DNA of 64,000 nucleotides from Macrotrachela quadricornifera (taxonomy: Eukaryota; Rotifera; Eurotatoria; Philodinida; Philodinidae): contig JAJEKB010020548.1 in NCBI GenBank assembly GCA_022393335.1, positions 255,850 to 319,849 on the forward strand. The letters are read 5' to 3'. Under the pieces are notes generated by a model. The model did no database searches, had not been told where the DNA came from, and saw only the letters and a list, made by a program, of their open reading frames with translations. Position 1 is the stretch's first letter, and every line of letters begins with the position of its first letter. A program made the position numbers and the translations under genes. Shown here one piece after another: positions 27,921 through 39,935 of the stretch.

Positions 27921-29130
27921 ATTATAATTGTCTTAAGGCAGATTGGTTGATATTTAAGATTGTATACAGATCAGATAAGATTATTTTTCTTTATTAATGT
28001 AAAAAATAGAACAGAATAAAACAATAATGAATATCTCTTTTGTGGCGACAAATAACCATTTCTATTGAGTGTTATATGAAAATCTTATATTAATATAATC
28101 GTAATTGCATAAAAGATAGCTTTTTAATGATAAACACAATAATTATTGCGTGCTAATAGATGTCCAAATAGAATTTGACTAAAAGAAATACATCAAAATA
28201 GAATTTTAATAGATAAGATTAATGTTTATATGTCATACTTGTCATTGTAAATGTGAAAAAGATTATTTGAGACAAGGAATCCATATTGTTGGTCTAAATA
28301 TATAAATTTAGAAAATACTCAAGTACAAATTTATATGATGAAGAAAATTTAATAAATCTATATCGAAAGCATTGATTTTTTTCAAATAGTTTTTTTTTGA
28401 ATATTCGAATTGTAAATCGAGTTTTGTTATGTTTCTAAACTATTTGTATTTTCGAATAAGATATTCTCCATAAATTTGTTGTTTCTTTACTATAGTATAG
28501 AGAGTAATATTCGTTTGACATAATTATTCAGAAAAGTTCGATAGAGACTCTCGTACGCGTTCATTTTAAAAAAAAGTTAAAAGAAACTTACTATAGAATT
28601 ATATTTTGTATCGTGTGATAGTTATTCAATAGTCATTAATGCAATCATTTTTCATAATGATTTGTTATAATCTTCCATCCATTTACCTATTGCGTCAAAA
28701 ATAGATGCTGATCTATTATCGCTTGTTAAAATAATAATATTTATTATTTCTATTCAAAGAAATAGCTTTTATATACCTGGAAAATTAATAAGTGCATTAA
28801 AGATATAAATGGTACAGGTCGATCACACTGAATGTTACTGGTTATCCAAAAATATAACAGATAATTGCAGTAACTTTGAAATGAGAATATGCATGAAAAA
28901 CTAATATTGTATATCTAATTAGAATTACTCTTGTTTGTGCATTCTTAGAAGAAAATAAACCAGAAAATCAAGTCACGTTTTAGAGAAAGAATAAAGTTAG
29001 CTTAGTTTCTCTTATCAGTGCAGTTTAATTAACGATTTCGAAAAATCAATTAGTGCTTTTCATTCATCAATATTTCAAGGAGATCGAAGAAATAGTGAAT
29101 GAAACACTTAAATCGCCATACTCCGATAAT

Positions 29131-29184
29131 GTAGTTCAAAAAATTATAAGAAAAAAAAGATTCTTTTGTATAATTTGAACTATT
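29131..29184. repeat. Short stem-loop
   Basis: AGTTCAAAAAATTATAAGAA faces TTCTTTTGTATAATTTGAACT with a small A-rich loop. No U-tract or gene context supports a function; it may be a small foldback insertion. Confidence 0.4.
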
Positions 29185-30282
29185 TTTTTGTATAGTGTTT
29201 GATTTCAATAAACGTAAGCTTCATGTTATACTCTAATGATAGTATCTTTTTATTTTATGATAAAAAAATATATATTGAAAACTATCTACACTTATTTAAT
29301 ATCAGTGCAATATTAGTTTAATTCGAAAAAGAAAGAATTAACCAACACTAAGTAGCTGCAAAATTTTCAGTACTCTTTTGTTAAGTATTGCCGAAGAATC
29401 GCAATTTTTATTGCATTGTTTTATTATATGGTTTGAATTCTCTTGAAATCTTTTAAAGTTTGGAAGTTCACTGTTTTCCTCTTGACGTATACATTAGTGA
29501 TATATAAAGTATGGTATAGATTAACAGAGAAAAGGATATAACAGAATGTCATGAGAAGATGAATTTACGCTTCATAAGAAGATCTCAGTTTGATGTATAC
29601 ACTGTTGGATCTTTTCCTTTATTCTACAAAATGACTGGTATATATACGCACGGACTTAGAAAAAAAACCAGAAACATACTGGAAAAGTAATGAACAAGAA
29701 GGGAAATATTCCTAGCAATATCCAAACTAGATTAATTGAGAGAGAATGATATAGAATACATCATATCATGAACGTAGGAGAGAACAGAAAAGAGAATATA
29801 TGCGTCAGTGCCATCTATGTTTACGGTAGCAGAAAGCAAAGAAAAAACGAAAAAAGAAGTTGAGAGATAATATAGAAGGAAATACAAAATAATATTTGGT
29901 TTTTTTCAATTATATATATATGTTTGCAAAAAAACTTCCACATCTTCTTCTACAGATACTATACTACAGCATAACTTGATGTTCTCTGTTAACTGTTAGA
30001 AGAAATATACAAACAAATATCTCTTTTCCTTGTACACTATAAAATTATTTATAATTGAAATTTCAACATTTCCAACTTTTTCATCTGGAAGGTATTAACG
30101 AGATTCTCAGATTAAACTCATTATCAAACACGTTAAGATTGTTTTTAATTTAGACATTGATCGAATCATCGATTGTTTAAAACAAAGAAATGGTTTTTCA
30201 ATTATCAGAATTAAGAAAATGAAGTTTTCAATCAAAAACAACTCATTTCAGATGATATTCAAGAAACTGTAACGGATGAAAG

Positions 30283-30486
30283 CAAGAAATTCAACAAAAT
30301 GCTCCTCTATTGAATGTTGTAAAAGATACTACAACACAATTAGTTGCTGCAATGAATAATACTAAAGAATTAACAAAATTAATGAAATGGCACCAAAAAG
30401 CGATTAAGAAACGAATTTGGAATAAAGTTTTCGAGATGAAAATGCATTGTATTGTTCTTGTTTTGTATTTTTTTTGCAAGAAATAA
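30283..30486 (+). pseudogene. Possible decayed coding fragment, unidentified
   Basis: A frame without a usable start reads as polar, protein-like sequence (QEIQQNAPLLNVVKDTTTQ, then KELTKLMKWHQKAIKKR) and ends with a hydrophobic C-terminus and stop at 30484-30486. Just upstream, DDIQETVTDE reads in another frame, suggesting a frameshift. The composition differs from the noise nearby, but I recognise no family. It may be a chance frame. Confidence 0.25.
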
Positions 30487-31390
30487 AATTACTTTAAACA
30501 AGAATTTTACTTGTCTAGCAAAAAATTATGCTGGTGTGTTTTAAATCGTCTTTTCTATTAAATCATTTTAACTCATCTTAACACACTATGGATACTTGTA
30601 AAAGACAAGAACATCTCCAAATCAGAGCATGATATCATCGGTAAATGGAGCTCAGTGAGCCGATTCTATCAATACTCACGAAGACTCAAACTAATTCAAC
30701 AGCAGAATGATTTTCTAATACACAAAGTGTTTTTTACCAACCTACCAATGGGCACGAATATTCATATTTTTTACCAGTCAGTAGGCCTATTCGATTTAGA
30801 TGCGTACCCAAAGTATTCGTTCTTTTATATGCTTACTTAAGAAAAATAGCAGAAGTTTTTTTCGCAATTTTAAGTATTACAAGTTATTTCATGTAAACTA
30901 CGATTGTTCGCATAGAGAAACTATTGAGTTGATCTTGTGAAAAATATACATAACTCTGGAAGGAAGAGTTATGAACCTCTTTATATTACAAAAAAAATAA
31001 CTTTTTGCTCCGAAAGTCGATCTTTGGACGCTAAAATTCTCAAAGACCATTGCGTTTTCGAAGTATATTGTTGAAAAATTTATGATCTTCTAATAACGAC
31101 TTCTGAAAACTCTTTTGTGAGTAATCTTCTATTCGGAGGGGAGAGCAAGATCTATAGGAAAGCAATGTCTTTTCAACAATACAAACGAGCATTTTTCAGC
31201 AGTAGAATGAATAATATATGGATGTGAATATTTGGTAAAAATCGTCTCAAACTTTTTGTATTATACAATTAAAGAGATTTAATTAATAGTTTAGTAATAA
31301 TATGAACTAGTTTATTTATGAAAGAAAGCATATATCATTATAATTATTTAATGTCTTTTTTTGTGTTTTATTAAATACAAAATAATTTGT

Positions 31391-33145
31391 TTATGAATCA
31401 TTCATGATCTGATATTTGGATGCACCACCATAATGAGCTTGAAATTTGGCATAAGCAGCTTTTGAAAAGAGACATTTTAAACGAATAAATTGTGGATCAT
31501 TTTCATCAACAATCATACTTTCAATTGTACATAAATCACCATTAGCAAGTATTTGATAAAGTTGTCCTCCTTGTAATACACGATATTCACATGTAACACG
31601 ATCACTTGCAATCATAAGTTTCTTTTGTACTATATCAATAAGTTGATCAAGTCCTTGACCAGTTGTACAGGAAATGTATAATCCATCATTGTCTGTAACA
31701 TTTATTTCTGGAATTGATTTCTGTGAAAGTGTGTTTTCTTCCTCTTCTACTTCATCTTCATCTTCACTCTCATCATGATCATGTTCTTCATTAATTTGAT
31801 TACTTTTAGATGATTGCTGATCTAATCGATCACATTTATTAAATACAGTAATCATTGATTCAAGTTTTGATGTTGGAACATCAAGTTCAAGTAAAGTTTC
31901 TATCACTGTTTTACGTTGTACAATATAATCTGGATGACTAATATCACAAACATGAATTATTAAATGTGCATCAATAGCATCATTTAATGTTGCACGAAAA
32001 GCTTCAATTAATGTTGTTGGAATATCAGCTATATGAATAAAAATAATTGTCAATCGAATATATTAATAATTATTTACCAATAAAACCAACTGTATCAACA
32101 TAAAGTATATTTAATGCATTTGGTAAAATACCAGCATGTGTAGTTACATCTATAGAAGAAGAGAAAATAAATTTAAACTAGAAATAATCATTCTATTCTA
32201 TTATTTTTTATTTATTATAGATATACCTAATGTAGCAAATAATTGATTTTTTGGTTGTAATGAAGCATCTTTTGTTAATGCTTTAATTAATGATGTTTTA
32301 CCCGCATTTGTATATCCAACAACAGCTACAGTAGGTATATCAATAGCTAAACGATGTTTTTTAATTAATTTTCGATGTTGTTCAAGTTTAGCTACTTCAG
32401 CACGAAGATTTCGTTCACGATCCTTTAAAACTAAATAAATAAGAATTTCTTTCAAAATTCATATTATATTATTTACTTTAAATAATTCTGAATCATTTTT
32501 ACGATATCGTAATAATGGAATTTCAGCAAGAGCAACTTGTAATTTAGCTGCACCACTTTGTGCATGATTTTTAAAGATCTATATTATTTTTTTTAAAATA
32601 TTTATTCTTAAAAATAATAATAAAAAAATTTTTACTTGAAGTACAATTGAATATCGATCATAAACAGGTACACGAAATTTTTCTGTAAGTCCATCAATTT
32701 GTGCAAGTAAAAGACGATCAATTGAAACAAATACAGCTGTTGCTTGACATTGATGAATTTCATTTGTTATTTTTTCAATATTACCTTTACCATATAAATA
32801 TCGTTTTGAACCACTTGATTTTAATGTATATATTCCATGACCAACAACTTGCCATTTATTTAATGTTTGAATAAGTGATATTGATTCTGATAATTGTAAT
32901 TGAGCAGTTGTTGATTGTCGACCACGTGCTTTAAATTTCATTGATGGTTGAATTATATAAATACGATGACCAGCAGAACGTATATGAAGTAATGCAGATG
33001 ACATAGATGTAAAATCATGATCATCAATAAGAGTTTGTATATGACGATCAGAAAATTCTTTTGTATATAAACGAGATGTATGTGAAAATGTTCGAATAGA
33101 AGATTTTATAAATGATAGATGATTAAAAAATTTTTTAAATAACAT
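31391..33145 (-). CDS. GTPBP6: HflX-type GTPase, mitochondrial (GTPBP6-like)
   Basis: Five exons: 33145-32636, 32578-32477, 32422-32227, 32149-32078, 32028-31391 (1518 bases, 505 residues; human GTPBP6 516). The N-terminus (MLFKKFFNHLSFIKSSIRTF) is basic and hydrophobic without acids, a likely mitochondrial presequence. The HflX domain includes LYGKGNIEKI, VFVSIDRLLLAQI and DRYSIVLQIFKNHAQSGAAKLQVALAEI, then a helix leading to the GTPase: G1 GYTNAGKTS (about 240-248), G3 DTVGFI, G4 NKCD. An acidic insertion (about 30 residues of D/E) lies after G4. Family members split or recycle ribosomes; GTPBP6 acts on the mitoribosome. Exon 3 must start at GATCG (32422), because the earlier AG would put a stop in frame. 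It diverges from PBLD across a 342-base spacer. Confidence 0.93.
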
Positions 33146-33487
33146 TTTTTAATATTTTATTATATATTTAGTAGTCAAATCAACTCAATTAAAGATTATA
33201 TATTTTTATATAATAATAATAATAATAAGTAGAATAAAATTTTATAATGGCATAATATGTACACAATAATTGGTTTGTATTATTACCATAAACTATATTC
33301 ATCTTATTTTATTCTAAGAACCATAAGGTGTCGCCATTTAACATTATATTTTACTATTTTGTTTTTTCTTAAGATAACATTTTGTTTTTTTTATTTGACC
33401 TTTTTCTTTCACTAGTTCGCAAATATTCATTTTGTTTTTTGTTTTTATTTCGATCTTCTACATTGATTATCTACCTTCAAACACAAG
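33146..33487. promoter_or_regulatory. Shared divergent promoter region, GTPBP6 (-) / PBLD (+)
   Basis: 342 bases between the two start codons, with an (ATA)n run near 33210-33228 and pyrimidine-rich sequence ahead of PBLD. No clear TATA box. Confidence 0.4.
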
Positions 33488-34414
33488 ATGATTGACATTT
33501 ATACAGTAGATGCATTTACTAATGAATTGTTCAAAGGCAATCCAGCTGGTGTTTGTACTTCATTTCGAGATATACCTCATTCAACTAGTTTGGATATACT
33601 TTTTCAACAAATTGCTACTGAAATGAATTTATCTGATACAGCTTTTATTACTCAAGCAAAAAATTTTCCTTCAAATACACGATATTTTCTGCAGTGGTTT
33701 ACTCCAAAAAATGAAGTTGATTTATGTGGTCATGCAACATTAGCAACAGGTCATATTATTTTTGAACAAATTTTAAAAAATTCATCGATTAATGAATTAA
33801 TTTTTGAAACAAAAAATGCTGGAGAATTAAAAGTTAAACAATGTGAACATAATGGTTATTTACAACTTGACTTTCCTATGGGTGATCCACAACCGATTGA
33901 ATTTAATAATAAAATATTAGATGAATTAAAATTAAAATTAAATATATTACCAATACAAGAAATTTTAGCTGTTCAATTATGTAAAAAAACCAAATTTCTT
34001 TTACTTCATCTTTCAACAATTGATGATAATATAAAAGCACAAGAAAATCTTCTTGAAATTGATTTTGGTCAATCAATAAATCCATTTATACGTGGTATTA
34101 TTATTACAAGTGCTTCAGAAACAACAGATTTTATTTCTCGTTTTTTTTCTCCATGGTTTGGTGTTCTTGAAGATCCAGTTACTGGTAGTGCTCATACAGT
34201 ACTTGCTGTTTATTGGTCTCGAATATTTAATAATAAAAAAACAATTCTTCATGGTTATCAACAAAGTGCTCGGGGTGGTTATGTTGATTGTGAATTAGAT
34301 GAAAATAATAAACGTGTATTATTACGTGGATCTGCTGTCACTGTAATACAAGGTCAACTACATCTTCAACAAGATCAGTTAAAGTTGTTCAATAATAAAC
34401 AAAGTTTACAATAG
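33488..34414 (+). CDS. PBLD: PhzF/PBLD-family isomerase-like protein, intronless
   Basis: A single 927-base exon encoding 308 residues, close to human PBLD (288) and bacterial PhzF proteins. Family motifs: VDAFTNELFKGNPAGVC at the start; ATEMNLSDTAFI, holding the catalytic-position glutamate; FTPKNEVDLCGHATLATGH; FSPWFGVLEDPVTGSAHTVLAVYW; and SARGGYVDCEL near the end. The two half-domains of the diaminopimelate-epimerase fold are both complete. Bacterial PhzF isomerises a phenazine precursor; the substrate of animal PBLD is not established, so I give no reaction. The lack of introns is striking beside neighbours with 4-19 exons and could reflect retroposition, intron loss or transfer. Codon use looks like its neighbours. 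Confidence 0.93.
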   Translation: MIDIYTVDAFTNELFKGNPAGVCTSFRDIPHSTSLDILFQQIATEMNLSDTAFITQAKNFPSNTRYFLQWFTPKNEVDLCGHATLATGHIIFEQILKNSSINELIFETKNAGELKVKQCEHNGYLQLDFPMGDPQPIEFNNKILDELKLKLNILPIQEILAVQLCKKTKFLLLHLSTIDDNIKAQENLLEIDFGQSINPFIRGIIITSASETTDFISRFFSPWFGVLEDPVTGSAHTVLAVYWSRIFNNKKTILHGYQQSARGGYVDCELDENNKRVLLRGSAVTVIQGQLHLQQDQLKLFNNKQSLQ

Positions 34415-34966
34415 TAAAAAGAAATAACAAGTGTGAGAAATTTACATGAAACATTTCATTATAATGATTCTTTCTTTTCATTAGAATATCATATATAGAC
34501 AGAGATATAAATAATTTATTTTATTTGAAATATAACATACTATATACCATTTAAGGCAAACATTGATTTGTTTTCATATGAATACAATATAAGTTCCGAA
34601 AAGTTTCATCCCATTAAAATCCTGATCTTGTTTAAGCAGGGTTCGGGAAAAAATAGAGATTGGGGCAACCTCGCCAGATCCTACCTGAAAAACATATTAG
34701 TTAGATGCTTCGAGAGAAGGTCCCTTCTGTTTTTTTCGTTAAAAGGTTCCATCCAAAAGTAGGGGGAAAACAGCATACAGTGAACATGATACACTTAAAA
34801 CCTCGATTATTATGTGAAAAATGGTATGACTTCGAAATAAAAGTTGGACTCACTAATAACATTTATAAATATCTTGTAGAGCTACCTTTTCAATGGACGT
34901 TTTCAAACAACTATTCTGGTGCATTTATTATGTACAGAAAGGACAACGAATATTCTCTCACAACTA

Positions 34967-35460
34967 ACGAGGGAACATCACCAACTGTTCAAGCGCTTTT
35001 TAATTCAAACTTGNNNNNNNNNNNNNNNNNNNNNNNNNNNNNNNNNNNNNNNNNNNNNNNNNNNNNNNNNNNNNNNNNNNNNNNNNNNNNNNNNNNNNNN
35101 NNNNNNNNNNNNNNNNNNNNNNNNNNNNNNNNNNNNNNNNNNNNNNNNNNNNNNNNNNNNNNNNNNNNNNNNNNNNNNNNNNNNNNNNNNNNNNNNNNNN
35201 NNNNNNNNNNNNNNNNNNNNNNNNNNNNNNNNNNNNNNNNNNNNNNNNNNNNNNNNNNNNNNNNNNNNNNNNNNNNNNNNNNNNNNNNNNNNNNNNNNNN
35301 NNNNNNNNNNNNNNNNNNNNNNNNNNNNNNNNNNNNNNNNNNNNNNNNNNNNNNNNNNNNNNNNNNNNNNNNNNNNNNNNNNNNNNNNNNNNNNNNNNNN
35401 NNNNNNNNNNNNNCAAGTTTGAATTAAAAAGCGCTTGAACAGTTGGTGATGTTCCCTCGT
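34967..35460. repeat. Perfect inverted repeat flanking a 400-base assembly gap
   Basis: Bases 34967-35013 and 35414-35460 are exact reverse complements over about 47 bases (ends ACGAGGGAACATCACCAACT and AGTTGGTGATGTTCCCTCGT), with Ns at 35014-35413 between them. Similarity stops at once outside. Either a foldback element sits here whose loop could not be assembled, or two haplotype/read ends were joined tail to tail. Confidence 0.8.
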
Positions 35461-38400
35461 AAGTAGATGAATTCCTTATATCTGCATCTGTTCAATGGAT
35501 TCTAACATATAGTCCTGAACGATCCTCTCGTAGAGTTTCTCTTCAGAGGAAGTCTACGACTATAAAATAATGGTTGCTGAAAGACGAATTGGACGCATTC
35601 AATTTCTCATTTATCATCACGAATGGTCATTCTATGTTAGTCAATTAATATTTTTATTTAGTTCTATAAATTTCTCGAATATTTTCGAGAGGAAATTCTT
35701 TACTTTAATGCGTGTAATAAATGTGACTAATGTAGCCTATTTGTTGATGATCTAGGTCTTAGTTAAAGCCGTTAGAGTTTTTTCTTATCAGTGCCGATAT
35801 CGATCCAAACGGTCGGATCAAACCGGACGGGACGATAGATCCGCATGAGTCATTCTTTCTTTTTCTGATACCATAACAACCAAACCAATCTTTCGATAAG
35901 TCATATCTATCGACTAATCATTACAGTAATAATATAAGAGTTCTGTCTTTCTATTCTAGCACTTCTCGCTATTTATTTTCATAACTTTTCTCACTCCTGG
36001 CATAATATTGATAAATAAAACTTCATAGTACAACATATTCTGTATTAGCTTTCTACAGCGAGTAACTGTTCATTAGACACGGACATTATTAATTAATTGT
36101 GTACATAGAATGCTTTCCGCATTATATTCGATTTCATATTCCTTATATCTGTACGAAATATTTACTGTAAATAGTAAGAGATTTAATTGGAGCTATGACA
36201 AGTTACAATGCTAAGAATAATCGACTTGCTTTTATTAGCATAACATAATATCAAATTGAATTAGGAAGTAAATTAAATGCAATATGCTGACTTTTCACTT
36301 AGCATAGTAATCTAGTGCATGTTCTTCCCACAGATCTAATACTCCATATCAGTAAAAAGTGTTTGATTTGCATAAGCAATATATTTACCATAAGTTTTTC
36401 AAAAAAATTATGCAAAAAACAAGAGAATTTCAGACTATCAGGTAGAGAGCTTTCTATCATGCTGGACGGGCCATTTAGAATTGCCAGTTACACTTATGAT
36501 CTAGGTAACACAACCAATTATCTATCGTCAATGACTATATCCATTTCGCACCATACTTTCAGATACAATTAATAATTCCAGACAAAAATGGATATGAAGC
36601 AGCACGTTAGTCAACATACATTTAAAAAAATACGGACAATCCTCTTTTCAAAAAAAGAGCATTTCAGAAAAAGTGATGACTACTCATCATAACCTATACG
36701 GCCAATGGAGCAAACGCATTCCAAATTCTTCTATGATTTTTTTCTCAAAAAGAAAAGTCCTCAAATTGTCTTACTGCATTTTCTACATAGCGTATTTAGA
36801 AAATCATGTGAATAGCTCAATTTTTAGCAAGACATATTCCCATCCACACCAAATAGGAAGTTGCATAACCAGCAATTTACATCCGCCAAGCGCCTAATTT
36901 CTTGCTAATCAGCCCAACAGAAACTTACCTTATCAAATCTCTGAACGAAAGATATATCGAGTGTCGATCTTTCTCATTTATATGGCGTCTGCTAGATATG
37001 TTTTACATCGTCTTTCCTCCGTAATGATGACAATAAATCGCTAGAGATATCTAGCATCGAGTTCAATTGACAAAAGAGTGAGGTCGCTAAAGATATTTAG
37101 CGCCAGCTGCTGATGATCAGAATGAGGATGATATATATGTTGAGCATTAGTTGTCGTTGAGGAGAGCATTCTGGATTGAAACATAGTGAACTTTATCGGT
37201 TTTGGAGCGGACGCTATTAAACAAAGTTATTGAGCTATCAGTCTTATCGTAGATAAAACATCGTGGTTAATTTTTGGCGATGAATACAGGCTTATTATTT
37301 ACAGAATGGAAGGAATTCACCATTCGGTGAGTCACACTAAGACGCGTTTGTCATACATTTTGGTGCGTAGCAGTTGGATAGAGAAAGTGCTTTCGAGCAC
37401 GATAGATTATTGATGTTTTCATCGTTCTTGATGTATAGAAGAAACATTTAAGATATTATTTTGTCGATGAAAGAATCAGCCAACTATGAAAAAAAAGCAC
37501 ATTTTATTTTATTGATGCACTATGAGAAAAGAAAAAGAAAGAAAGCAAGAATAGATATTATTTTGTTTTTTGTTACATGGCCGATAGTTAGGTGTTGATC
37601 GTGGGAATGGAGAAACTGCAGAATGCATCAATACCGAGTCAGACAAATAATATGAAAACCTCGTTAAAATGAGCCGAAATCATTATAAAGACAAAATCGT
37701 AAAAACTCATATTTCTACACATTAAATGTTGCAACGACGTAAATGAGCGAAGAGCGCGCCTATTGTACTGTTGCCAAAAAATATCGACAAAACCAATTTA
37801 ATGATAGAAGAACAAAAAATTAAGTGCTGTATTTGATAGGATTACGTCGGATTTGTATGAAAATACTATTTTCCCTACACTTCTCTTGTGATATGGGAAA
37901 GATTCACAATATAATCAGCTAAAAAACCCTTCTATATACAACGTTACGGTTATTTTTTCTAATTTTATGTAAAATTTTCATATTAATGAAGCTTATGAAA
38001 CAAACTCTTTCACTTCTCAATTCATTGAACGGAAAGAGATTTTTGCTTGATATGTTTTGGGCATTACTTTATTTTATAAACTGAAAAAATCGTCAAATTT
38101 TTATGGCAAATGATTGGATTTCTATAGAGTTCTAGAAACAAAAAAAATTAAAGTGTTGCTCTACATTTTGTGCGAATATGAGTTTTTTGTAAGGTTATAT
38201 AAAGTTTTATGTTAATGAAATTCATGAAATAAACTTGTCTTGTCAAAGTATTTTTGCCCCCTTTTGTCTTTAATAATAAATTAAATTTATTTAAATAGGA
38301 TTTCTTTGAATGAAACACCGAAGGAAATGAAGAATCATTTTTTCGATGAACAAAAAATTTGCAATGCTTTCAAATCAAAACTTGACAAAATAGTTTTGCT

Positions 38401-38748
38401 GGAAATCTTGAGTGCTACAAAGAAAATGGCCTAGAAACTCGATAATTCAGAAAGAAAGGCATAAGGAAATGAATCTTTTTCAGATTTCTTATGTATCATT
38501 GAGTTCTACTTGTGCCCATAAGATAGAGTCAAAATAGTTTGAACACCTAAATCTGTTCCGTCGTTATTCTATCTTTTAAAATATTATTCAAATTAATTCA
38601 TTTGTCATTTAGAAAGGAAAGTAATTACATACTGAGAAAAGAAAGAAAGCATGATGAGCATATATTGACCTTCATTAAGACATGTTCAAATCCATCTTTC
38701 ATGTTTATTTAACATCATTCACCCAAGGCTATACTCGTGATCATATAG

Positions 38749-39025
38749 ATATCAGTGTCCGATATGCGTCACTTTTTTTGTGACCCGGCCCAACACGATC
38801 CGAGGTAAAACATAATTTTTAGTTAATAGAAGCGAATTTTTTTCAGTCATTGAGAACCTTTTGAGTAAATTAATACATATTCTCTCGATATCCGAAATAA
38901 AGAAATAATTATCTCCTCCAAAGTTGCTTCTTTTCTTATGTAACGTTCGAAAATTTTCGAACTTTTGCGAACCGACCTGACCCGACACGACCTGACCTGA
39001 CCCGACCCGAGTCGAATACTGATAA
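38749..39025. repeat. Possible small element with GACCCGACC-type subterminal repeats
   Basis: One end reads TATCAGTGTCCGA and the other, in reverse complement, TATCAGTATTCGA. Just inside the right end is a GC-rich array of CGACCTGACC/CGACCCGACC units (about 38975-39012); the left end has a single GACCCGGCCC. The design echoes the hAT elements nearby, but no target-site duplication is visible. The minus-strand frames here (38752-39063) are by-products of the array. Confidence 0.35.
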
Positions 39026-39482
39026 GTGCCTTTTTTACATCGTCTTCCATTTCTGATGATCAAAATAACATGTCACAATATTTCGCATGACACGACTTGT
39101 TGATTCATCAATGAACTATCTTCTAAAATCTACAATAACGGTAGAAATCGAAATTAATATATACAAGACATTGCATATAATTTTTTAATATTGAAAAGTA
39201 CTAAATTTTTATAATTTAGCTATAAAGAATAGCCTTTATTGAATATTGATGAAGTTTGTTTTTATGAGCAAAACCTTAAAATTCTTCCTTGTCAAATAAA
39301 AATATTCTTTTATTAAGCTTGATTAGTAATAATGTTACACGCATTCAATGCATGATCACAACATGTCAAACCCTGGAGATAAGCTTATATGTTCGACAGT
39401 CACACTCCACTAAACTCGCAATTTACTGAGGCAGAAAGCGTATCATCGTTGCACAAAATCGTCGTCAATACTGATCGATGAG

Positions 39483-39490
39483 TATATAAG
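39483..39490 (+). promoter_or_regulatory. TATA box upstream of the glycine-rich protein gene
   Basis: TATATAAG sits 84 bases before the chosen ATG (39567). A pyrimidine-rich tract ending CTTTTAG just before the ATG could also be a splice acceptor for a leader intron. Confidence 0.45.
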
Positions 39491-39566
39491 GGGGGTGCAA
39501 TTGCACAATCCTTACATTCGAACAATCGTTAAAATTATCGATTCTTTAATTTCTTTTAGCAAAATC

Positions 39567-39935
39567 ATGAATTACGGTGATAACTCCAACATGCCACGTA
39601 TGGTTTCATGCTTTCCTGGCCCCAATGTTGATCCTGGTTTTGGGGTTAATCCAAGTTATGATCCTGGTTTTGGGGTTAATCCAAGTTATGATCCTGGTTT
39701 TGGGGTTAATCCTAGTTATAATACTTCTTTTATTCATGGCGATGGTACTAGTGTTAATATGAGCTCTAGTGGTGTTAGTCTTGTTGGTCCAGGAGGTCTT
39801 GATATTGGTATTGGAGGTGGTGCTGGCGGTGTCAGTAGTGTTCATATTACAGATGGTATTCCTGGTACTCGTGTGCTTAATGTTAATAATGCTGATGGTA
39901 GCTCTACTACTGTTAGTGGCTATTCTGCTACATAA
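39567..39935 (+). CDS. Small glycine/asparagine-rich repeat protein, unknown function
   Basis: 122 residues from the ATG at 39567 (the same frame is open from an earlier ATG at 39495, but that one is too near the TATA box at 39483). After MNYGDNSNMPRMVSCFPGP, residues about 22-51 are three tandem copies of a 10-residue unit, DPGFGVNPSY, followed by a Gly/Ser/Val-rich region (VSLVGPGGLDIGIGGGAGG) and a Ser/Thr-rich C-terminus ending SGYSAT. There is no signal peptide, transmembrane segment or cysteine pattern (one Cys). Low complexity plus exact 30-base repeats suggest a structural or disordered protein. The opposite strand is also open here because of codon bias and is ignored. I recognise no family. 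Confidence 0.55.
   Translation: MNYGDNSNMPRMVSCFPGPNVDPGFGVNPSYDPGFGVNPSYDPGFGVNPSYNTSFIHGDGTSVNMSSSGVSLVGPGGLDIGIGGGAGGVSSVHITDGIPGTRVLNVNNADGSSTTVSGYSAT
39630..39719 (+). repeat. 30-base tandem repeat, three copies, in frame
   Basis: Unit GATCCTGGTTTTGGGGTTAA followed by TCCAAGTTAT. The copies are almost identical at nucleotide level (the third has CCTAGT for CCAAGT), so they are recently expanded or homogenised. Each encodes DPGFGVNPSY. Confidence 0.85.

Larger units (their letters stand above)
26435..31390. other. Gene-poor 5-kb interval with foldback elements
   Basis: No intact gene found. Contains two inverted-repeat elements (about 26928-27050 and 27620-27920), a short hairpin at about 29131-29184 and a possible decayed coding fragment near 30283-30486, all listed separately. 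Open frames at 27747-27950 and 30655-30840 show no motif and appear spurious. The 3' ends of CDA and GTPBP6 converge on this interval. Confidence 0.5.
34415..39566. other. Gene-poor accessory interval with assembly gap
   Basis: No supported gene across about 5 kb. Open frames at 34568-35427, 35570-35755, 36315-36572 and 36673-36897 lack motifs, and two of them run through the N gap. Holds the palindromic gap (34967-35460), short palindromes near 37040-37105 (CGCTAGAGATATCTAGC; CGCTAAAGATATTTAGCG) and a GACCC-rich element (38749-39025). Confidence 0.5.

Noticed and set aside
34705..35427. 240-residue open frame and overlapping frames across 34705-35427
   Set aside because: They exist only because Ns are translated as unknown residues; the readable part has no motif and the flanks are inverted repeats.
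38749..39025. Calling this a fourth hAT element with confidence
   Set aside because: Terminal similarity is only about 13 bases and there is no 8-bp target duplication, so it is listed only as a low-confidence repeat.
38752..39063. Two overlapping minus-strand frames rich in Gly/Gln/Val
   Set aside because: They translate the GACCC-type tandem array; no conserved protein feature.
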